Positions 1 through 11,559 of a stretch of 64,000 nucleotides of DNA are shown here, piece by piece. The translations under genes were made by a program, and so were the position numbers. Source of the DNA: Glutinoglossum americanum (taxonomy: Eukaryota; Ascomycota; Geoglossomycetes; Geoglossales; Geoglossaceae). Each line of letters begins with the position of its first letter. The stretch's first letter is position 1. The notes beneath the pieces are model-generated. The model saw only the letters and a program-made list of their open reading frames with translations. It searched no databases and was not told the origin of the DNA. Location: contig JAGHQL010000010.1 in assembly GCA_020080175.1 (NCBI GenBank), positions 62,001-126,000 on the forward strand, in the 5' to 3' direction.

Positions 1-298
1 TTCGCGTTGGAACCTTCGGACTTCTTTTCCTCATAACCACCTCGCCTCCAGCCGTGATTCCTCTGCATGAATGGCCAGCCCCTGACCGCCTACTAAAGGC
101 ATCTACCGATCAATTACGCTGTATACTTTACGTGGGTTTTCAGTTCCCTCCCTAGTCTACTCTCCTTCGCGGTTCGGGTCTATGTAACTTGAAGCTTTGT
201 TTTGTTTTCTTGCTTACGCAGTCCATCACAACACGTTAGTCGGACTAGCATCACACCTCTCAGAGATCATTGGACAAATTGACGCCACATAGCCCTCT

Positions 299-2327
299 AT
301 GTATCAGGGGCATTCCTACGGATGGGTTCCCAACCTCGACCCTCGCGAGTTTGCTGTAAGGTATACTAAAAGTCCAATTATCGCTCGCAATTTAACACCG
401 ACAATAACACTACATGAGCTACCAGCGCTGTCAGATACGATGTGCCACCTCCGGGAGCACTAGTCACGCCTTTATACCACTTAGCTCCGGCTGTTGGGGC
501 ACATTCATATCAACCCACTGCGCCGCAAATACAGAGTAATCAAGCTAGCCATGTGGGTATAGGGGCTTATCTCCCTACAGGTGGGCAACTCCACTATCGC
601 AGCCGATCCCAGCCTCCGCAGCTTCCCCGTGTGTACGAGGAACCGTTCCCTCCATCACATGTAATGTATCCAACACAGCTTCCTCGATCCTACGCTGCTC
701 AACAAACTCATCCTCACTTTCAAACTCGCGTCCCTCGTCCCTGTGCTCCGGTTACCTCACAACCCTCGCCTCCTATATCGCCACGACCCCAAGACCCTCG
801 GCCATCTAGCCAACAGCCACAGCCTCCGCGCAGCCATCCTAAGCGTACTGGAGCGTGCTGTCCAACCTGTGGCGAGTCATACCCCTCCGGTCACCAACGC
901 CGCCACTCACTTGCCCCTGGCGAAGCAGCAAATGTTGGTATTTGTGCCAGATGCAAAAAGGACAGTTTATCGACCGGTGGCGATGGTGGTATTCGAGGTC
1001 GTCGACTAACGGGCGACTCCCACTCTGTTAAAGTACGGACAAAAGGGGACCAGATTCAAATCCGGATATTCAGCGACCCTGAGCGTAAGAGCCGAAACCC
1101 TGAAGATACGGTTTTCCTTCAGCATCCCAAGTCAGTCAAGAGAGCAGAGAGTGTGCCAGCGAGGCCGAGCGATGTGGAGCAGCTTATACCAACTAAGGGT
1201 TTCCCATTAAGCGCCAACCATACCAGCAGGTGTAGGAGTCGAAGCAGACGGGGAAGTCCCGGGAGACCAGCCAGCCTCCTAGCAGGGGAAAGGCACGATC
1301 CTTACGCAGGCGAAACCGACTTCCCTTTGTCGGGTGCCAATTCTAACCACCTAACGCACCGCCTTCCAAAAGCGCAACTCCGTGACCGTGATCGTTTTCG
1401 AAACCAAGATCCCACGCCGCCTGTGGACCACACCGGAAACCCCTACCCTCACCACAAAACACATGAGGAATATCGGGGTCAGAGTCACGACAACCATACA
1501 AACAAATCTCATCGCCGCTACCAAAGTACAGATGCCTTCACTGGTAGCCCTGCCTACGAGGTTGGACCTTCACACTTATCTAATTTACGGGAGGATACCC
1601 AAAGATTTGGCCGGAAGCGAAGCGACAGTTGTGGGAGCACCGATGCTGTTGTTGGAAGCCCTCATGTGCGTTTTGGTTCGGACGTATATCGACACCGGAC
1701 GAATATTTCTGATGTCTCTGGTTTGCCCCAAAGACGTAGGACACGCGTAACGGACGAGATCAACCGTGTGCTAGGCCCAGATAGCGACAGTGAAGACAAA
1801 GGAGAGTGTGCTCTGCGTGGTAGGTTCTTCTTGTCTCTTCACTATTAAATCAGAGTTTCACTCCAAAGCTGTCTTGACTATTCCATGCTAGCTTCTCCAA
1901 GAACGCTTCCAAGGTTTGGCCTTCTGATATGGGTCGACCCGAACCAGACAGCACCAGCCTTCACATTGTTGCAGCGCTAAATGCCTCGCAAAAGATATTC
2001 TAATATTGCTGATGCTGACTTCCAAGACGTTGACTCTCCACGCAGTCACCCTAATATTTAATACACAGTCTGCTAATACAAGACATCTTCGATCTAGAAC
2101 ACCTCTATAGGGACACTGGCCATCTCCCTTGGGGCGATGAGAGCGCGGTAACCCCGAGTTACCTCTCGACAGATTCGAAGGATTCCCGAGGTTCGCAATC
2201 CTATCGTTCGCCATATGTTCAAAATGAAAGTGATGATGATATCACACCCATGTCAAATCTAGAGTCGGTAGAGCTAACTGGAGAGTACGTATTGGGTGAA
2301 GCCAGACCAAGAGCGAACTACGGGTAA
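299..2327 (+). CDS. Unrecognised disordered protein with a Cx2C...Cx2C motif
   Basis: I do not recognise this gene. Proposed exons 299-360, 435-1819, 1892-1913, 1995-2044 and 2098-2327 give 582 residues, and the phases close. The start ATG at 299 opens with MYQGHSYGWVPNLDPREF; intron 1 uses GTATAC...CAG. The protein is rich in Pro, Ser, Arg, Gln and His and looks mostly disordered. Around residues 155-190 a CPTC pair and a CARC pair flank a short basic stretch, which could bind one zinc ion. The tail encoded by exon 5 is acidic (ESDDDITP). The last three exons are the weakest part: they follow good splice and branch sites (TGCTAATAC before exon 5) but exons 3 and 4 are tiny. A different ending is possible through a donor at about 2287 or 2323 leading to coding-like sequence near 2417-2500. 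The gene is convergent with the zinc-finger gene at 6495. Confidence 0.6.
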
Positions 2328-3916
2328 CAATGACCTGGTAGGCGAAACCGAGGTAGAACATTTGATCTGGGAAGGACGGTGACCCCGTCTAGCGTTGCTG
2401 TTTAGCTTCGTTGCAGGAACCCAGAGGATACCTCTCCGGTTCCGTGACGTCCACACCGATTCTAGAGGGGCGAAGGGGGGTACCCAATAGCAAATGTAGA
2501 TAGAGCTTGAGGATGCAACAACTTGAGGGCGGAAAAGTCACGCTAACCTCGTCTAAACCATGCGTCCTGTGGGAGAAAGGAGATAGCAAGTGCCACTAGT
2601 GCATCCCCGTATGGGAATCTCTTCGCGGTTGGCGTTGGCGTTGGCCATGCTTCTACTGGTCAAACATGGCATATCCTTGCGTAGTTTGAAAAATATTCGT
2701 ATCGTATCATACCACGCTCCCAATTCTTTTACCCCGAACATGGATACCTAGCCAGGCAGTCACTCCTCCCGAGGCATCCCCGCATGTTCCGGGGGCAAGA
2801 AGACTAGAAGTTGGTCGCCTCGCAGGAAGAAAAGGGAATGTACGTAAAAGAGAGGAAGGAGGAGAGAGATGAGGAGAGAGAAAACCCTTGCAGCGTAAAT
2901 AATCACCATCACGACTCATGCATGCATGAAAGCGATGACATGTCAAAGCATGTATTCGGTATCACGATGGAAGAAAGGTGCAGAAAAGAAAAACGCCCGG
3001 CCAGCTAGGGAAAACAGAGAGTCGGGATGTGAGTGTGAGTGATGATGGGACAAGGCAGCAACGACGAGTAAGACGCTTAGCCGAGCCGATGGTTCTCCTG
3101 CCACGTTCCCTGCACAGGTTCATTGGTGGCTTTGCCAATCTATGTGAACTTTGGCGGTTGCCCCGTTTTGCAGTTAGTTCATCGACGGGGTAGATTGCGT
3201 AACGCGAGCCAGTGTCGGTTGTATATGCACGGTGTACTCTATCCGCATAACCAGCCATCAATTTTTAGTTTCTTCATTTTTTTTTCTTTTGGGGTGAAAA
3301 AACCAATGAGAAGTAACTTCATAACGGCCCGAGCCCAGCGCGGAGATCCAGCGGAGCGGGGGAAAGGCGGTAGATGAAACGGGCCGAAATGAACGATATT
3401 ACTACGGCGGCTAGAAAAGGATGGAGGGAGAGAGAAAAGGGGATGGGGCTGAAGTTGGGGGAGGAAGAGGAAAGAAAGAAGAAGAAAAGCACCATGGAAC
3501 AAGCCGGCAAGCTGGATGGCGCTTAGGCGCAAAAGCTATCCAGGTTTGGGAAAGCGATCTACAACGCAACGCAATGATCTTGAAGAAGAAAAGAAGGAAA
3601 AGAAGGAAAAAATGACAATTTGATGCGGGGGGCGGGGGGGCTGATGCGCGAAACAGACAGGAAGCGAATGTTCCAACGAGAGGATAACGCCGCCAGACGC
3701 GGGGACCAAACTAAGCTGGTGGTGGTAGCGGTGGTGGTGGTGCGCGACCAAGCGTCTTGGTCGAGAGCGGGTGTGGCAGGGCAAGAGCGGTCCAGGGTGA
3801 GTGCGTACGGACTGCACGTACGTATGCACACAGGCGCAGCAGGAGAGAGAGGGTGGTAGGGAAGGTGGTATAGAGAGAGAGTGTGTGTGTGAGGTGTGTG
3901 TGTGTGGTGGAGAGGG

Positions 3917-4028
3917 TAGGTATGTAGGTCGGTAGGAAGGAAGGTCGGTAGGAAGGAAGGTAGGTAGGTAGGTAGGTAGGTAGGTAGGTAGGTAGGCAGG
4001 TAGGTAGGCAGGTAGGTAGGCAGGGTAA
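3917..4028. repeat. GTAG/GGTA tetranucleotide microsatellite
   Basis: Near-perfect GGTA units run through 3957-4020 and are preceded by degenerate GGTAGGAAGG units. A GT/GA dinucleotide tract lies just upstream (about 3870-3910). There is no coding function. Confidence 0.85.
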
Positions 4029-4161
4029 GAAGAAGGTAGGGTAAGGACGGGGTAGGCGGTGCGCGCAAGGACAGGGCGGGGGGACAAGCAATGACAGGGC
4101 GAGGCAAGCACAAGGTAACGCAAGGTAACGCGAGGTAAACGCAAAGGCAAGGCAAGAGGGG

Positions 4162-4208
4162 CAGGGCTTTCAGGGCTTTCAGGGCTTTCAGGTCTTTCAA
4201 GGCTTTCC
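4162..4208. repeat. 9-bp tandem repeat CAGGGCTTT
   Basis: Three exact copies of CAGGGCTTT are followed by two diverged copies (CAGGTCTTT, CAAGGCTTT). The array lies inside the long microsatellite region. Confidence 0.8.
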
Positions 4209-4274
4209 ATGCACAGTTTGTCGGCCGGGTTTCGCTCGTCGTCCCGGGTGATTGGGAAGGGAAGCAAGGCAAAA

Positions 4275-4460
4275 CCAGAGAGAGAGAGGGCGAGAGAGAG
4301 GGCGAGAGAGAGGGCGAGAGAGAGGGCGAGAGAGAGGGNNNNNNNNNNGAGAGGGCGAGAGAGAGGGCGAGAGAGAGGGCGAGAGAGAGGGCGAGAGAGA
4401 GGGCGAGAGAGAGGGAGAGAGGGCGAGAGTGTGTGTGTGTGTGGGCGAGAGAGAGGGCGA
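4275..4460. repeat. 12-bp tandem array GAGAGAGAGGGC interrupted by an assembly gap
   Basis: The unit GAGAGAGAGGGC repeats about five times before the N run and about five or six times after it, then decays into GAGA and a short GT run. The gap sits inside the array, so the true copy number is unknown. Confidence 0.9.
4339..4348. other. Assembly gap (10 N)
   Basis: Ten consecutive N inside the 12-bp tandem array. A round number in a repeat suggests a placeholder gap of unknown size. Confidence 0.97.
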
Positions 4461-4910
4461 GGGAGAGAGAGAGAGCCAGCCACGATAAACCAGCCAGCCT
4501 CAGGCAGACTCCGAGGCTGAGAATTTTCACGTGGTCGAGCGCGTGACGTGGAACATCCCATCCATCCACCCGTACTCTGTCTGTACACACATGCCTACTT
4601 GCACATACACACATACATACCCAGACAGACAGACGGACGGACGGGGAAGAGGGAGGAAGAAAAAAAAAAAGAAAAAAGTTCATCCCGCCGTCCCGTATCC
4701 TCGCATGCAGCCCATCCTTCCTCTCCGTGCTCCCTCGACTTTTCATTTTCACCTTGTCCTTTTTTATTTTTCTCGGGTACATTTGGTCTGGTTTGGTGTG
4801 TCTGGGCACCGCGCGGCTCCAAGTCTCTTTTTCGGTTCGTGTGACGGAACATCCCGCAAGGCGGACATGGCTCGGGCACCGACGGGGAGTTGGGACGACG
4901 GCGATTACGA

Positions 4911-4915
4911 TGACG

Positions 4916-4952
<37 letters not shown>

Positions 4953-4975
4953 GTGATAACGACGATGATAGCAGG
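4911..4975. repeat. GATGAC hexanucleotide repeat
   Basis: Roughly eight GATGAC units, decaying to GGTGATAACGACGATGAT. One frame reads as poly-Asp. No gene context supports it as coding. Confidence 0.85.
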
Positions 4976-5271
4976 GACAGGGGCCGTGAGGGAGGGAGGG
5001 AGAGGAGGGTAAGAGGATGAGAGGAAGAAGGAGAAGGAGAAGAGAGAGAGAGACGGGCAAGAATAGATGCGGCGTGCGAGCCTACGGGTGCGCCTTGTGG
5101 GGAAAAAGAGAGGGAGCAACCCCGAGTTCCTCTCGTTTTCCTCTGCAGCTGAGATTACAAGCACGCGCGGTTGTGTCGTGTCGTGCTGGGATCATCCCTC
5201 TCTCGCCACGACCACCGGGAACCAACAAAGAACCTTCCCCAAAAAAACTCCCCGACGCTTAATTTTTTCTA

Positions 5272-5291
5272 TTTTTTTTTTTTTTTTTTTT
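5272..5291. repeat. Poly-T tract
   Basis: A run of about 20 T. It is followed within 25 bases by a G run near 5310, and several A/T homopolymer runs occur up to 6300. Confidence 0.8.
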
Positions 5292-6494
5292 GCTCTTCTC
5301 GTAGCTTTTGGTGGGGGGGGGGGTAAGGAAAGGAAATTGTGGGGCGGGCGGAGTCACGATAGACGCACATACAGAGTACATACGTGCTGCGGACTGCGCT
5401 GCACACCTTACATTTAGATTAAGCTGGAGAGGCTAAAGAAGAAGGAGAAGAAGGAGAGGAAGAAAAGGAAAGAAAAAAAAAAGGGGAGAGGGAGAGGGAG
5501 AGGGAGAGGGAGGGTCTACCTGATGATACCCTCAAGGCGACGCCGCAAGGCATCCACGAAAAAGAGGCACGCGCGTCGCGCCCACTTTTTTCCTCATACA
5601 CGCCCCACAAAAAAAGGGAAAAAACAGGGAACGGCCGGGTCTTTGTTTCTTTCTTTCTCTTCCTTCCTCGGTCGCGGATGACACGGCGATAATGATGGAT
5701 AAATCTCTCGTTTTTATTTGTTTAAACTTTGTCCAAAAACCCAAAAAAAACCCAAAAAAACTCCGTAGTAGGTTGGATGGAGAGACTTCACGCCGACGCC
5801 GCGGGTTGATTTGATTGAATAAATGGAGAGGGAGGGAGTGGGAGGAGGATGCATAGATGGATAGATGGATAGACAGCCCGGATATATAAAATAAAATACC
5901 CTTTTTTAAATAAACGACAGCATTGTATATCTCTGCTAAAAAAGAAAAATTGTCCCCCAATGTTGTATATGGCGAAAATTTGAAAAAAAAAAAGAAAGCG
6001 GGTTTTTTTTTTGGGTTTTGGCTAGGTGTTTTGCTGGACCTCCTGTATCCCAATTCCCATTTGCCCGAACGAAAAAATAAAAAAAAAAAATAAAAATCAT
6101 TCGGTACAGGCCGAGTAAAATAAATAAATAAAACCGAGGAAATTATAACCCCCAAGGATATTTTGGGTAAATTTGTCCCACGAGGCAAAAGTAAAAAGTA
6201 ACCAGAAAAGTCCTGTCCATCCCGTCATTTTCGTATTCTCCTTTATCGTTGCCCCCGGAACGCCATCACCACCGTTGTTGAGTGGGAAAATGGGAAAAAA
6301 AAGAAGAAATACAGTCCCAAACGGGTCGTTTAATATGATAATAATTTCCTCGCCAAAAGAGCGATAGAATTGCATGTCCACAGAGAGACAGATACCCCCC
6401 CAGGGAGAGACCATAAAACAGAGACGGTAAATCCAAGAGGGGGAGAGGAAGAAGAAGAAGAGGAGGGAGAGGAGGAGGAGAAAGAGGAATTTTT

Positions 6495-8252
6495 CTAATC
6501 CTCTTCTTCCGCTTCCGCATCCATATCGCTGGTTGCGTCCACCTCGACGACCGCAGGTCTTTGGGGATATGCCCGGGGACTAAACCTCCTCTTATCGGCC
6601 TCCAAGAACTCATCGTCGGACCGTCGACGGGAAGGCTTGTTGCCCAGACCGAAGACCGTATACCTTGGGGGCTCGCTGCCGTCCGTCATCGTGGTGTCCT
6701 CGTCCTTACGTCGGATGAGGCCTTCCTTGAGCATCCAGCCGATCAATTCCTTGTCTTCCTTCCAGTCGCTTGGTTTGACCGGGCTTTGGGAGTTCTCGTA
6801 GTGGTGGCCGACGTGTTCCATGCGGTCGTCCCAGCTACCAATGCCCTGGAATTTCTTGCCGCAATATCCGCACGTCGAGTTTGTGGGCGCCTCTCGCCTG
6901 ACCCTGTAACACCGCTTCCAGATCTCCGGAAACTGTTGCTCCGCCGCGTGGTTTTGGTTCGCCGCGCGGATCGTGGATTCGCGACTAGAGGATTGCCATT
7001 CCGATTGAGCGGGTGCCTTGGGTAGATGCATGCGTCGGAGGTGCTGCGTGAAGAGGTCCTTACGGTTGAAGAAGTTGCTGCCGGAACGGTCTGCACATGC
7101 AGCGTAATCGCATTGCCAGTAGCCGAGCTGGAGGTGCTGACTATGGACGTGACGCTTCCATTCATTCTTGGAGCCGAAATGTTGGCCGCATTCAGCAAAG
7201 TAGAATGTACAGAGGAATGGGCGTGTGTGTTGGGTGTGCATATGTTTCCTGCGTCGAAGGTGTTAGTAGCGAGACTTTTTTTTTTTCTTTCAAAGGACCC
7301 AACGCGCTGCGAGTAGCAGGTCGGTTGGCCTGGGACGGGTAGGTAAGTACCTGTAGTCTGATTGGTTTTTGAAGGTCTGTTTGGCATGTTGTTGACAACG
7401 CCATTCCTCCTTCTTGTGCTTGGTGACCCTTCCGGGCTTGAGAATCTTAGAGTCTTTCCGGATTGGTCTGGTTCTTTTTGGTCGCGAGTCTGTCTTGATT
7501 TCACGACGGGCGCGCATTTCTCTCCGACCGGAATAGCTCGAGCAAGCATCATCGTCATCATCCTCTTCATCGGCGGGGGAATTTGCACTGGCTGAGATGT
7601 CGCATCCATCATCGGCGTATCGGCTGCATTGAGACTCCATAGGGGCCAACACGATAGTGTCAGATTGTTCCTGGTTAAAGGAACGCTCTGCCTTGAAATT
7701 CGATTCGTCATAGGCCATATCCCCCTCTTCCTCGTCCGCGTAGGTTTGTATCTGTACTTCCTTAGGGCATACGATCCCTTGGAGATGAGCTCCGGAAATG
7801 TTGGAAGACCTGGTCCAATCGGAATGTAGCAAGATATTATCCTGTCGCCGAGGATATTCTCGAGAGGGTGAGTAGCGTGCCGGGTACTCCAGGCTGTTTT
7901 GCTGAGCTTCGAATTGCAACTCCGCCACGCTGCCTCCAGGGCTCCAGTCGCTGTCGGTAGAAGAAGGACATGGCTCAGTAATATCATCGCTGCATAAGCT
8001 TGGAGATTGGGCCGACCCCATCATAGGTATCGGGTATGGACTCTGGGCGTCAATCGTGGGGTCTGGATACACCCGTATGTTATTGGAACCCATGATGCCA
8101 GCGCCGTAGGTATGTTTATCGTCATCAAGGAAGATACGTTGGCTAGACCAGGGAGTATTAGGATCAGGGGAGTTCCAGGAATTATGGTATTCCGCATCAA
8201 AGTATTCCAGTGGAGTAAAAAGAAACTCGGTGAAGCCTTGAGTAGTGGCCAT
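6495..8252 (-). CDS. C2H2 zinc-finger protein (proximal member of a three-gene group)
   Basis: Two exons, 8252-7351 and 7248-6495, give 551 residues. The 102-bp intron has the branch site TACTAAC and ends GCAG. The start is set at MATTQGF (8252); an in-frame ATG at 8276 would add eight residues. The N-terminal 285 residues are acidic and disordered and hold an EEDDDDD patch before a basic stretch (KTDSRPKRTRPIRKD). Zinc-finger-like units follow: the KHMHTQH histidines from about residue 303, CTF..ECGQHFGSKNEWKRH from about 314, then YWQC...FFNRKDLFTQHLRRMH, and CGYCGKKF with WDDRMEHVGHH near 427-450. The C terminus ends in an acidic EAEEED. The layout suggests a nuclear DNA-binding regulator; its target is unknown. 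The 3.3 kb of non-coding DNA upstream could hold its promoter. Confidence 0.85.
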
Positions 8253-11200
8253 TATGTGGGAAATTGTTTCCGTCAATTTCTTTTTATTTTATTTTTATTT
8301 TTTTTTTGGGTTGTTGGTGTCAAGTAGGACTCGAGAACGGGTGAAATCCGTAACAAGATATTCCCCTGGCGGGATAAAAAGAAGCCTATGGGAAGAAAGA
8401 TTTGCGTTAGCAAGCAGAAAGGTTACTCCACATATGAAAATGAATGCATATGGGTAGACGGGCGTACCGTTGTTGCGCTAGAGGTAATTCGTTACGACCT
8501 GATGCGTATTGTTGTTGTGGTTGTAGTAGAAGCAAGAGCATCAACAAAAACCGAGGAGAACTGAGAGCTCCAACGTGCTTCTGAAAGCGGCTTGAGGCCT
8601 ATAACTGGATACGCAGCAGACGCTGAAGGGTCCAAATATATATGCAAGAGAAATTTTCGGGCACGAGAGGACTTTGCGGTGTGTTTTTTCCGATTATGAG
8701 TGAGGCGGAGTGCCGGTGAAGGAAAGAAGAAGTTAAGTCAGGCGTATTGCAGGGCAAAAAACATTAGCGCATGTATAAGGTATGTATGCGCGTGAGTGTG
8801 TGTGCTGCTCATCCGCCCACCATCCCACTCAAAAGTGCCAGGTCCATCTGCTACCCTCGTTCTTATTTCGAGTTGGGGAGGCAGAGCCTCAATCGGCTGG
8901 AACCCAAATGGTTCGAGAGCACAGGCCCCAGACCGACCCGAAGAACTAGTGAGGGAAAGCCTGGAAGCCCCGAACAGGGGAGCGCCCCCCTGGGAGAAGC
9001 AGAATAGTCGGTCATCCAATCCAACAAAGTGACATCTCGAGACGAGACCACAAGCCATGCGCTCGAGAATGCGAGCCTCTATCTCGCATGGGCGCAGTCT
9101 TGTGCACCCGACCAGGGGCACTTTTAAGACAAGTGGTACAACGGCATGAGATTTGATTCCTTTTTAGAGATCGGCGCGACATGGGACAAGGGGGCCATGC
9201 TATGACTGCGCGCGCGAAAGACTAGAACTCGTCCTGCGACTGCCCAGGTCTACTACGTCGGGTAATGGGTGATATGAAAGAGGAGAGCTTGCCGGAGAAA
9301 ACGCCTTGCCCCCTCCCAATCCGGTTCCCAATCAGGACCACCGCTTGCCAAGTGTTTTCAGCATCATCGGATATGGTGCCTTAAGATCTCCGGGAATTTT
9401 GGCGATGAGTAAACCCCCACACCTGGCAAGGGCAGCAAGAAAGTAACACGCCACGATTGAATCATGTACGAGAAACGCAGAGAGGGCGAGTACTCCCGTT
9501 CATGACTAGTCGGACGGACGAACAGGCTCCAAGTCAATGCCAACGCCAACGCCAACTTGTCAAGCAAAGCACAGGCAGAAGGAGGCGACCAAGAAAGTGA
9601 AGGGCAGAGCGGGGCAGGGGTGATGTATGCGTACATAGCAGGTGGAAAGAGAACTATCGAGACAATTGGGCAAGCCCCCGAATCGGATCCAGACGTGTGC
9701 GAGTTGGGGCTGGGCGGCAGTGCCTGCGAGCCGAAATCGATCCTATGGGTATGGTTGCTGGCGTTATGGTTGCTTGCTTGCTTTTCCCTCCATGCTGGGA
9801 GATTTCCATTTGGGCTTATTGAGAAAAGACCCAGAGGGCTGCCTTCCGCCGCCTCAAGCAAAAGTGAGGCTTTGGGCTGGATGTTTCTTTGGGGTTTACC
9901 AGGGTGTGTGGAGAATGGGGGGCTGGAAAGAAGGCTTCGAGCGGGATCGGGCGGAGGGTGGGAGGCGTCTGCAGTTGATTGGCGCGGGTTCTGGAGTGAG
10001 ACATTCGGGCTTGCATCGTTGCCTGAAGAGGAGCTGTAGATTTTCCACTCCTACATGCGTTTTAGCCCGACAATGCGATGAATTCGACCAATGCGGTCTT
10101 GCGCGCAGAAAATTACCGTCGAAATGCCAGCCATCCAGCGAGAGAAGCTGTAGGATAGCGGTGGTAGCGGTGGTAGCGGTGGTAGCTGTGTCAATGGGGT
10201 TTAACGGGGACGTGTTGCGCGACTGCTGCACGGCTCCATATCTGGAAATCCCTGATACATGGCTCAGGAGCTGGACAGGTTTCCATCATTGGAATGAAAT
10301 CGTCTGGGCTCGATCTGTTCATCCGTCCCGCATTTCACCTTCCATCCCAAGCTCCTCACTGGCCACTGGGCCATTGCTGCAACTGGCTGCGACTTGGAGG
10401 GGGCTTGGCTCTTGGCACGCACGCACTCTGTTGAGCCTCACCAGCACTGCGGGCGAGCCTCCTACCTTCTCCGGAATTTGCCATATTGCCACGAAGAGCT
10501 GTGCCCCGGAGAGATGGGAACCTGTCGAGTTGCCTTGCCGCCGTGTTGTCGCCAAGGTGCCCGGTGTGGGGCTAACAAATCACGCAAGTTCCGCTGCTGG
10601 CTGGATTTAATCACAGAATCGCTGGGCCGACGTGGACTGACGAATGCCGGTGGCGGTGTTGGTTTCTCAAGAGCAAGGGATTGGCCAGCCGGTCCAGTCA
10701 GCTGTCCACCACCACTTGACGCACCGTTTGAAACAATCAAATTCAGATACGTGCAGCAGGTTAGGGATATTCTTGTAAATACAGTCGGGTCCGCTGGTAG
10801 ATGCGGAGTGCATACTGTCGCACGTCGCGCGAAGAGGCGGATCGTGAGTTCATGGTGTATCCTAGTTGCCGGGTAAATTCCCACCATGTAGGTACAAGTA
10901 CGTACTTGTGCCTAAGCGACTTGGGAGGTATGTACTCTACGGCTGAGTGGCAGATTGGACAAGCTGAGGTCTCCGAGCGACTTCGCCGCCCTTCAGATTC
11001 TAGATGCGAGAAATGGCACGATAATGTCATCATACATCCCTTTCCTGGGTATAAGACGTGGATGTTGCGGTGGTTCTAGACGACCTTGTGGAGAATTTGG
11101 TGTTATGAGAGATCAATCGTACATATATTGTAACTTATAGGTGGCGGAAGAAGAAATGAGATATTGGGTCGCTCAGTTAGTTTTAGCGTGGTTCTGGAGC

Positions 11201-11559
11201 CCTATTCTTGACAACGAAGCAATCACAACTTCAAATGGAAGATGACTGTGAAATTACATTATGCGTGATGAGAAACCCCCTGTTCCTGATGTAGAGATAA
11301 AATAGTGCAAGTGGAGAGAGAGCATTGTGTTGGGTACGGCCGTACGAAATCCGTCGGTTCTCCGATCTCCGTTCTCGGTTCGGTGGCCAATGGGCCCAGT
11401 CCGTCGCTTCTTCCCACCCAATTAAGAGATGCGTCTCTGCTACACACAGCATGCAATTCTCCTATCAGCAGAGTCCATGTACCGTGGCTCATTAGGAGAT
11501 CAAGATGAGCATGGGATCGTGGATGGGCCCATGGACGATAGATGCATGAGATACTTGGG
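8253..11559. other. Intergenic region upstream of the first zinc-finger gene
   Basis: About 3.3 kb without a supportable gene. Open frames on the plus strand between 9550 and 10900 have Trp/Cys/Gly-rich, family-less translations and no splice logic. A TTTTATTTT-rich tract at 8280-8310 lies just upstream of the start. A short triplicated GGTAGCGGT unit occurs at about 10158-10186. It probably contains the promoter and 5' UTR of the gene starting at 8252 and the 3' UTR of the gene ending at 11560. Confidence 0.6.

Larger units (their letters stand above)
2328..6494. other. Long low-complexity intergenic region between convergent genes
   Basis: About 4.2 kb separate the 3' ends of the plus-strand gene at 299 and the minus-strand zinc-finger gene at 6495. 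I see no convincing gene. Long open frames on both strands between 3500 and 5100 are translations of simple repeats (Ser-Leu, Arg-Glu or Tyr-Leu-Pro runs). The stretch holds GTAG tetranucleotides, a 9-bp and a 12-bp tandem array, a GATGAC array, purine-rich tracts, poly-T and poly-A runs and GATA/GATG repeats. It may include long 3' UTRs or a non-coding transcript, but nothing in the sequence proves that. Confidence 0.7.

Noticed and set aside
3536-4809. Open frames of up to 416 codons on the minus strand
   Set aside because: They translate microsatellites (Ser-Leu, Tyr-Leu-Pro, His-Thr runs) in several frames at once and cross the N gap; no domain or splice logic.
9642-10610. 322-codon plus-strand open frame
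   Set aside because: Trp, Gly and Cys-rich translation without family resemblance, overlapped by similar frames in other phases; typical of GC-rich non-coding DNA.
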